A stretch of 22,573 nt of DNA from the NCBI GenBank assembly GCA_004325065.1, contig PITI01000095.1:1-22573 (forward strand), given 5' to 3'. Within the stretch, counting starts at the first letter, position 1; each line of letters begins with the position of its first letter. Both the position numbers and the translations under genes were made by a program. Below, piece after piece: positions 15,926-22,573 of this stretch. Below the pieces are notes generated by a model, which was given only the letters and a program-made list of their open reading frames with translations, ran no database searches and was not told the origin of the DNA. The stretch comes from Hamiltosporidium magnivora. Its lineage: Eukaryota; Microsporidia; Dubosqiidae.

Positions 15926-16702
15926 TTATTTACTTCCGAATATTAAATAACCTGTATGCTGGTATTGCATATTTACTGCACCATAACCTCTTTTTATATT
16001 ATTTTCTACTTCAATAACACAGGGTGTGTATTCTCTTTTAACATTTTCATACATTTTTATTTCATTGAAATATAATTTTACTTTTTCTATAACTTTCTGT
16101 GCTTGATCAAAAGAAGGAATAAAAACACAAATACGACCAGTTTGAAACAAAGCTTTGTGACATTTTTCTATAATTATCCAAGGATTTGGAATATCTAAAA
16201 ATATGCAATCAACATTTGGCAATTTATCACAGGTAATAATATCACAGTTAGTAATTTTTATATTTTTAAATGGAAAATATTCTATTTCTTTAAGCATATG
16301 TTCATACCTATTTAAATCTACTTCGTATGTATGTATTACTCCTTCTTCTCCAATTTGTTGACTTATAGAATATGTTAAAGCACCACTTCCAGTTCCACAT
16401 TCCAATACTGAACTAGATTTTTTTATATTTAAAAAATATATAATAAGTGATATGTCAGCTTCAAACAGTATTTGTGTTTTTCTTTTTAATGTAGAAATAA
16501 ATAAAGATATATTTGGTTTTAATATTCGTATTGTTGTATTTTTCAGTTGTAAAGAAATATTGAACGGTTGGTTTATTAGATCATTATGATATATGACACC
16601 GATATGTGTCTGCGTCTGAGAATTTTTTTCAATTATAATTTGTTTCTGGTAAGATTTAGAAAAATATAAAATAACTGCGTCTTGTTCTTTGATTGTTTCC
16701 AT
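15926..16702 (-). CDS. TRM61: tRNA (adenine-58-N1)-methyltransferase catalytic subunit Trm61
   Basis: A 258-residue Trm61/Gcd14. With Trm6 it forms the nuclear heterotetramer that makes m1A58 in the T-loop of tRNAs, including initiator tRNA. An N-terminal beta domain (1-65) precedes 'KRKTQILFEADISLI' (73-87), the family's RKTQIlY.aDIs motif. The Rossmann fold follows: SAM motif I at E101-T110 (ECGTGSGALT), ribose-binding acidic residue E127 (TYEVD) and motif IV D170-W175 (DIPNPW) with the presumed catalytic Asp. 'REYTPCVIEVENN' at 223-235 corresponds to the family's conserved C-terminal block. Length is a little short of the yeast protein. It is divergent from the gene at 16745 with only 42 bases between start codons. 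Confidence 0.95.
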   Translation of the reverse strand: METIKEQDAVILYFSKSYQKQIIIEKNSQTQTHIGVIYHNDLINQPFNISLQLKNTTIRILKPNISLFISTLKRKTQILFEADISLIIYFLNIKKSSSVLECGTGSGALTYSISQQIGEEGVIHTYEVDLNRYEHMLKEIEYFPFKNIKITNCDIITCDKLPNVDCIFLDIPNPWIIIEKCHKALFQTGRICVFIPSFDQAQKVIEKVKLYFNEIKMYENVKREYTPCVIEVENNIKRGYGAVNMQYQHTGYLIFGSK

Positions 16703-16744
16703 TAAAATGGATGGTTTTTTAAAAAAATATAAAATAATTCCCCA
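16703..16744. promoter_or_regulatory. Very short shared upstream region of TRM61 and the 16745 gene, with CCCC motif
   Basis: Only 42 bases separate two divergent ATGs. The stretch contains an A/T-rich AAATATAAAAT run and CCCC at 16740-16743, one base before the plus-strand ATG. No CCC precedes TRM61. The two genes must either share this region or use control sequence inside each other's coding region. Confidence 0.6.
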
Positions 16745-17299
16745 ATGAAATTAGAATCAATCTGTAAAGAAGATAAAGTCACTACTAAGAATATAACTCT
16801 TGTTTTGGAGTATTTTAATGAAAATAAAATGAATCAAACCGAAATAAATAATATTTATATGTTTTTGTGTAAGGAATGGGATATAAAAATATGCGATCAA
16901 AAAATGTCGAATCTTATAGATTTGTTGATGAAAAGTGGATTTGAAGTAATATATTTGAATGAAATTAAAATATTTTTGGAAAGTTATAATATAGAAATGT
17001 TTAAAATATATGGAGAATTATTTAAGAACTGTTCTGGATGCTACGAGGCATTTGGTATTAAATCCGTGCGAGAAGGATTTACTTATAATGCAAATATCAA
17101 AGAAGTTGAATCCTTTACACCGGTTTTTAAGAAATATAAAAATAAAAACGACAAAAGAAATAATAGAACAGATAAAAAAAATATACGAAACGCATCTAAA
17201 TTGAATGCAATGAAGAAAGCTAAATCATTAAGAAATGAAAAAATTGAATATGCAGAAAAAGTAAAAGAAATGTATAGAAAAGCCAAAAGCAATAATTAA
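16745..17299 (+). CDS. Unrecognised protein with a basic C-terminal tail
   Basis: A 184-residue protein that I cannot assign. Residues 1-95 look helical, with alternating hydrophobics (LVLEYFNENKMNQTEINNIY, 'LIDLLMKSGFEVIYL'). A middle segment has 'FKNCSGCYEAFGIKSVREGF'. From about 125 onward it is strongly basic (Lys/Arg/Asn), with a final helix ending 'EKVKEMYRKAKSNN'. A basic tail of this kind is common in nucleolar ribosome-assembly factors. The arrangement of a Phe-x-Pro segment (FTPVFKKY) followed by a basic LR-containing helix recalls the Nop14 C-terminus, but this is only a guess. The start is supported by CCCC immediately upstream. Divergent from TRM61. Confidence 0.75.
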   Translation: MKLESICKEDKVTTKNITLVLEYFNENKMNQTEINNIYMFLCKEWDIKICDQKMSNLIDLLMKSGFEVIYLNEIKIFLESYNIEMFKIYGELFKNCSGCYEAFGIKSVREGFTYNANIKEVESFTPVFKKYKNKNDKRNNRTDKKNIRNASKLNAMKKAKSLRNEKIEYAEKVKEMYRKAKSNN

Positions 17300-18650
17300 G
17301 TAAAAAAGAATTTCATAATATAAAATGTTTTTTAAATACTTGAAGTTATTTAGATTTTTAATTATTTTACAAACTTGTAATTCCTTTTTTTTAAAAAATT
17401 TGCTTTTATTTATAAAAATTAAATATTTGACTAAAAAAAGAAAATCGTTAAAAAATAAAAATCTATTACTGAGTCAAATTCCATTTTAATTATTATTTTT
17501 TTAATAAAAAAAATTGTCACTTAATATTTGAAATTTTTCAACAGAAGCAAATCAAAACACTTAACATCATCGTATACCCATTATATTTATGTAGCTATCT
17601 GGAAAAAAGTTCGTTCGAAAAAAATATAAATATAAATCTAATTTCTACCGAAATAATTTGCCACCTTGTAATTTCTAAGATTATTTAATATATTCATTGA
17701 AAATGTAATTTTTAACATATTTTTTCTCGGTCGATTTTTCATAAATATTTTAAAATTTTTTTGTATATTAAAATTCTCTATCTGTATATGAATACCAACA
17801 TTATTGCTTATAATATTCAATTTTTAACGTAAAAAATTAGAAAAATTTGCGCACAAAAACAATTTATTTGATAAATTTATAAAAATACATTTGATGAATA
17901 TTAATTAGACCATAAAAATATTCCTATAATATATTTTTTTAATGCTGTATTCCATGTAATAATCGAATTCGTGTTGAGATTTTTTTCAGTAAACCATAAT
18001 TTATTAAAACCGAAAAAATGGTATGCCCTAAATTCTTTACTTTAAATAATAACTCAATTTTAATCCCAATCAATGACAATTTCTTTAGAGCATTAATCAT
18101 TATTAGATCTTATTCTTTATTGTGATATTTTCTTCCAAATATAGTAAATAATTCCTTACAATTAATAAAAAATTTTCTTCAAAAATGTGTCTTCTTTTGA
18201 ATATCTCAAGCAAATTTACTGTTAAAAAATCAAAGGAAATTGTACTACACCTTAGCCAAATTTAATTCGAAGTTGCTAGAGACATGATTATTGAAATGGC
18301 TTCAAATAATAGCCCAGACCTTTACATAAAGATCAAAATAAAAAACCTTCAATGTACCTTTTAAATAACTTCTATGTGTAGTAAATGTGACAGAAATTGT
18401 TGTTTTAGTGGAATTAGCTCAGATATAAATATTTATTTGCACGTTTTTCCGGGTAGTTTCTAAAGGGATTTGTTTGAATTTACTTTTGTATTTAAAAGAC
18501 ATGACGAATATTATTCTTGGAGATATTAACGTTTATCTACATTCTGATGTTCACTCTTATTATATATGATGCTATTATCTTGTTTAGTTTGATTTATTAT
18601 TATAATCATATCCCGAAATAAAATATTTGCAATTTAATTTAAAATTTATA
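17300..18650. other. Spacer with no firm gene
   Basis: Strongly A+T-rich up to about 18000, then mixed. A 60-codon minus-strand frame at 17638-17820 has a basic centre (NRPRKNM) but no other support. A GGAATTAGCTCAG near 18410 mimics a tRNA A box, but no B box or cloverleaf follows. One copy of a short CCCGGAAA-type block lies on the minus strand near 18445-18460. Confidence 0.4.
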
Positions 18651-18989
18651 TTATTTGTAGTTTATTCAGGTAAAATTGATTAAATATAGATGTAATGATG
18701 GTATTTTGTTGTTTTTTTTAAAAAAATATTGGTGATTATGTATTTATTATATGAAAAATTATTTGTCAATAAAATCTCTATAAATTACATTTTTCTTTGG
18801 ATTATATATTTCGAAGCTATTTTACCTATCATACTTTCTTTGAGAAAATATACTATATCCTTCTTTATAACCCTCAAAACATTATATGAGCACAGAGAGC
18901 CATATAATAAAAACGAATTATTTTCATCTCCTTTTTCTGCTTGCTTTTTTTATGTACTTCAATTTTTTATTTGAATGTTTAAATTTAAG

Positions 18990-19331
18990 TCAAGAGATTG
19001 CTCCAATTATTTTATACCAATTTAAGGATTTATTCATTTTATGACTTGTTTTTTTAACAAATTCTTGGTCGGTCGCATATATTTTAAATCCCGGTTGGAT
19101 TTTGGTATCTTTCTGCTTCATATAGGACATCTCAGCACTCTTTTCAAGTAAAATAGACGTTTCTTCTTGCCTAAAACATCTTCATGGATCAAAAAAGAGG
19201 TTTTTTGGTTTTTTGAGTATTATCGAATAAGTGTCTATAGTGTTGTCAAAAAGAGCTTTTTAACATGTATTACATGATCTTAGTTTATTAACTATATCAG
19301 ATATTATATTTGCATTGATCTCTACATCCAA
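18990..19331 (-). pseudogene. Broken ORF containing repeat copy C
   Basis: A 114-codon frame with two internal stops (after SCNTC and in FFDP-stop-RCF). It includes repeat copy C (19170-19240, DTYSIILKKPKNLFFDP) and then 63 uninterrupted codons to TGA at 18990. Past the core it keeps the M-K...P-x-F spacing seen in copy A, which shows that the family is coded on this strand. Upstream it has a helical segment (EINANIISDIVNKLRSCNTC). The frame continues in the same and adjacent frame to about 18690. Protein family not recognised. Confidence 0.55.
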
Positions 19332-19609
19332 TTAAAAATACGAGATATTTTTAAGTGCAAAACGAGTCTTGGAAATTTTTGTTTCAAAGGAAAAATCAGA
19401 TTTGTTGAGCAATTTCGATACGAATCAACTTATGTTTTTTTATTCTTGTCCAAGATACATTAATTCAGTTCTTGGTTATGATTTTGACACCAATTGTATC
19501 CACACGTCTACACTTATTTCCGAGGTCATTTTTAAGGATAATTTGAACATAACGACGCTAAAATTAGGGGCAAAAAAAAGAATATATAGCCGTCTTCCTC
19601 GTAGTGGTG

Positions 19610-19789
19610 TCAATTATAACCGTTATCAAATATTTTTTCCATAATAGTTGCAACATATCCCCGGCTTTCTATAGTTCTCAAATTTTGATCATTCTTTTGT
19701 GCCTCGAAATACATTCTCATCATTAAATCTGGGTTAAACATGTTTCTTGACGCGGTTTTATGGTTTCTTTCTTGAATTATTCTAAGAAA
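19610..19789 (-). pseudogene. Protein-like frame, part of the same decayed element
   Basis: 59 codons without a stop, with protein-like composition: 'FLRIIQERNHKTASRNM' then 'LMMRMYFEAQKNDQN' and 'RGYVATIMEKIFDNGYN'. Just upstream another frame reads 'FPFYNATDNEAVNF', so a frameshift near 19790-19840 probably separates them. Downstream, after a TGA, coding-like sequence continues in a shifted frame (APNFSVVMFKLSLKMTSE). No family recognised. Confidence 0.45.
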
Positions 19790-19798
19790 TCATGAAAT

Positions 19799-20191
19799 TT
19801 ACTGCCTCATTATCTGTAGCATTATAAAAGGAAATGAACTTTTCTCGCTTTTAAATAATTTAACTAGGCAGGGGTTTTCAATAAACTTTTTTACTGCTTT
19901 TCCTTTCAACTTATATTTACCTAGATAACTTTTTTGTTACGCAATGTGTGTTTTGTTGCAATTTTCAACCTTTAATATTGCCTCATTTTTTGGTAAATAC
20001 TTCCTTATAACTTTCCACATAATTAAGAGTTACAATTGGATGCGTTCATTTGGCAATCGAACAATTAAAATCTTTTTAGGTCTAGACCCGGAAGGATATA
20101 AGTGCATCTCGCACCCTGATTTTAGATTAAACGTTTTTTTATTGATAAGAGAGACCACACCATCTAACCCAAAGAAATCAGCTGATTCATA
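19799..20191 (-). pseudogene. 131-codon frame with two internal stops, same decayed element
   Basis: One frame has only two stops before its terminal TAA. It includes 'SADFFGLDGVVSLINKK', 'CEMHLYPSGSRPKKILIV', 'MWKVIRKYLPKNEAIL' and 'KGKAVKKFIENPCLVKLF'. The composition is balanced and unlike a chance A+T-rich frame. A 90-codon frame is open on the opposite strand (19944-20216), but it is Phe/Ser-rich and less convincing. Function unknown. Confidence 0.45.
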
Positions 20192-22573
20192 TCAAGTAAG
20201 TTCATGTCATACATGATTTACAAAATAATATGTTTAATCGATTTCGTAAAATAATTTTTAGATTTAATTAGTAGTGAAAATATTTTCCATTCTTTTTGAA
20301 AAGTTTTGCTTTTTCCCTAAAGATGAACCACAGGCTAGGTTTCTCCTGTAATCCTTTTTTCTTCCCAATTATTTGTAAACACTAAATCTCACAGGAAATT
20401 AATGGCTTCTTTATACCACTTATTAGTTTCTAAATCGTTCCTCTTAATTTGATGCCTATTTTGACACGATACATTAGATTTCGGTTGTCAATGAGGTTAG
20501 AGCAGCATCATATGTCGCAAGCGGCTTCAATAAAATAATTTGAACCGAATAGACTCCTAAATAGGAACCTGTATTCGGCATACTGTCTCTATTTTTATTC
20601 TTACTGAGCTAGCGACCACAGTTACATACACAAAAAGCAAATGCAAAAGTACTATCTCTCAGAACGATTTTTTTGCTAATATTTTTTTTGCTGATTTTTT
20701 AGGCCGTAAAGATATATTAATTTTCTATTTCGATATATTTTCCTTACAGACTTCAAAATACAGGTACGAAATATTCAGAATCTAAATTTTTTTATCAAAT
20801 ATACATTAACATTAGAAAATATATTTTTCGTCATCGATCTATTTCGACCTCAAATCTTTTCAAATATTTGACCGCGATATTTAGAAATCTTGCTTCTTTG
20901 TTTCTTGTAGTTATTTGAATACTCCATTAGATTGTACGCTTACCACCTGCCTTTCTACTGCAAGCTATAAGACCATTTTTACACATTTTCCCGGTAATTT
21001 AACGGTTAAAAACATAGGCTTTGGCTGTAATCAGAGACTATTAAGCATTTTTTTGAATAGGATATAAAAGCTGATTGTACAATCAATAAGTTAAATGTGC
21101 TATTTTTAAGCCCAGTACTTCCAGCAAATCCCAAACATATCTAGTAAGAGAATGATTTAATAGATAAAGAATCATAAAAATCATTACCTTCACGGCCTTG
21201 GGCTTAGGAAATGTTTAAACTAATCAAGCATGAAAAAAATTGTTGGACAAGTATCCGCTACAAGAATATTACCTACTTATCATGTGTGTTTTTTATTTTT
21301 ATGGCTCTATATTTTTGATCAAAAGGCTTCAATTGAAACTCGATCATTCAAATGCTTTGATTTGGCAGAATCATATAACTAATAATAAAGCCGAGCGATA
21401 AATATATTAAGACCTAGATTCTCTTTTAGAGTTATTCCACTTTCAAACAGCTTAGTTTTCTTTCTACGGACATTCAAAGAATTATTCTTCTTGACTATAG
21501 CTTAAATAAAATCATTTTTGTTTATATCAAGTTAAAGTTGTACTGAATTTTAGTTTTAGAACCGGAAATTTTTTTTCTCTGAGATATTTGAAAAATATAT
21601 CTTTTGGAGTAAAATTTAAAATTTTGCCTTTTAAGTTTTTTTACTTCTCAGATCAAAATCTTTTTTTATGCATTTCCCGGTCATAGTATAGATATAAGCA
21701 TTGGAATGCCACGGTGTCGTTAATTAACTAACTACATGATAATTTACATTTATGTAACCATTCATCATCATAAGGCAAAGAGAATATTTTAGTTAATTTT
21801 TCAAAAAGCCTTCAAATCTGGTCCTATTTTACGATTTCTCACCGAGATGTCGCAAATTTTACTCAAATACATATGCTTATCTCTATTTTCTATAAGATAT
21901 CAGTCGAGTAATATGACATAGTGAGAAAAATGACAATCTCGGGACAGTTTCAATTGCTTTTTCCCATTGGCCTCTTTTTGCCTTATTTCGTTTTTTCTAC
22001 ATATCGAAAGAAATAATGCAGACAATTTTTTTTGTAGATCCTATAGTGTTTTTCAGACAATTTGCTCTAAATTTTTCAAATTTTGTCTTTACTGCAAAAA
22101 AAAGCTCAAAATAATTGCTGCTGTTCGATTTTTCGACATCGAGTATTGCTTTAGTGTCAATCACCGGGTTTATTCACCAATAACTCGATTAAAAGTTGAG
22201 GCTTGTTTCGAAATAGTTCATTTGTAGAGACTTCAACCGAAAAAAGAGGTATTTATTGCGTAAACATATGACATTAAGTGTACAATTCTGTGTAATATAC
22301 CTGTTTGATTTGGCAATGAATGCATTTTTTGTGTATAATGTGAAGGATGCATGAAATTTGATTATAGATGTTTCTTGTGTCTTATACCGTATTTTCACTT
22401 ATAATCATTGATTCAACGTCATTTGTTTATTACCATTGCATTTTAATATATTTTGATTCCACTAACATAGGTGTCACGCGCACATATTTGCTTTAATAAA
22501 TAAATAAATCCGATGTTAAAATGGGCAGAACATTACGTTTAATGCTATAATAGATTAAATTTAATTCTGAATT

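Larger units (their letters stand above)
18650..22573 (-). other. Tract of decayed minus-strand coding remnants
   Basis: The base composition becomes visibly less A+T-rich than in the rest of the window. Minus-strand frames give several protein-like runs broken by stops and frameshifts, with no intact gene. The best pieces are listed separately at 18990-19331, 19610-19789 and 19799-20191. Others lie at about 18700-18930 (starting QAEKGDENNSFLLYG) and about 20880-20930 (NLMEYSNNYKKQRSKISKYR). A further piece at about 21540-21725 includes LKGKILNFTPKDIFFKYLRE. I found no reverse transcriptase, integrase or DDE motif, so the source element is unidentified. The pattern suggests old mobile-element or expanded-family debris. 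Confidence 0.5.

Noticed and set aside
18408..18480. tRNA-like GGAATTAGCTCAG
   Set aside because: No B box, acceptor stem or cloverleaf can be drawn around it.
18729..18974. 81-codon hydrophobic plus-strand ORF
   Set aside because: The opposite strand has more protein-like sequence continuous with the copy C remnant. The hydrophobic composition is what chance A+T-rich frames give.
19369..20216. Plus-strand ORFs at 19369-19644 and 19944-20216
   Set aside because: They overlap better-supported decayed minus-strand frames and resemble no known protein.
21967..22398. ORFs at 21967-22227 (+) and 22189-22398 (-)
   Set aside because: Phe/Cys-rich or unremarkable composition, no start signal, and location within a tract of decayed sequence.
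18650..22573. Intact LTR retrotransposon or DNA transposon
   Set aside because: I found no reverse transcriptase YxDD, integrase or DDE pattern, no long terminal repeats and no terminal inverted repeats.
1..22573. Spliceosomal introns in the annotated genes
   Set aside because: All recognised genes are open across their expected domains, and no GT-AG interruption is needed to explain them.

Overview
This looks like nuclear DNA of a microsporidian, or a very close fungal relative. It is strongly A+T-rich, and its genes are compact and intron-less. Several recognisable proteins are shortened versions of fungal ones: SF3B2/Cus1, LSm7, Rpr2, Tsr2, Trm61 and a fungal-type LRR adenylyl cyclase. 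Several start codons are preceded closely by a CCC/CCCC motif, a known microsporidian start-proximal signal. Genes cover only about a third of the window, so the lineage probably has a large, repeat-bearing genome rather than a very compact one. The species cannot be named from the sequence alone.

Layout. 1-1228: the 3' end of an unrecognised gene, open through the left edge. 1229-3011: no firm gene, only small ORFs and possible remnants. 3012-3356 (-): a short, charged ORF ('copy A') that starts a dispersed repeat family. 3789-4064 (+): a small unknown ORF. 4499-4918 (-): RPR2, an RNase P/MRP subunit whose 3' end runs out of frame through repeat copy B. 4919-7199: a long A+T-rich spacer with an 81-bp and an 83-bp tandem duplication. 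7200-9938 (+): a 912-residue protein with leucine-rich repeats, a PP2C-like domain and a class III cyclase domain. 9939-12452: a spacer with one structured, G+C-richer island. 12453-13547 (+): SF3B2/CUS1. 14004-14240 (-): LSM7, divergent from TSR2 at 14588-14974 (+), with 95-bp tandem repeats between them. 14975-15925: a spacer with decayed repeat copy D. 15926-16702 (-): TRM61, divergent by 42 bp from an unknown basic protein at 16745-17299 (+). 17300-18650: a spacer. About 18.65-22.57 kb: a less A+T-rich tract of broken, frameshifted minus-strand coding remnants, including repeat copy C.

Functionally, the intact genes are mostly RNA processing: pre-mRNA splicing (SF3B2), U6/mRNA decay ring (LSM7), tRNA 5' processing (RPR2), tRNA m1A58 (TRM61) and 40S maturation (TSR2). 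The adenylyl cyclase is the outlier. It keeps the fungal LRR-PP2C-cyclase order, but the first metal-binding aspartate of the cyclase is a tyrosine and the PP2C-like domain has lost its DGHGG metal motif.

The most unusual material is the repeat family. Copies A-D share a short protein core whose differences fall mostly at third codon positions. The 3' flank of copy A also recurs as the 95-bp tandem units between LSM7 and TSR2.
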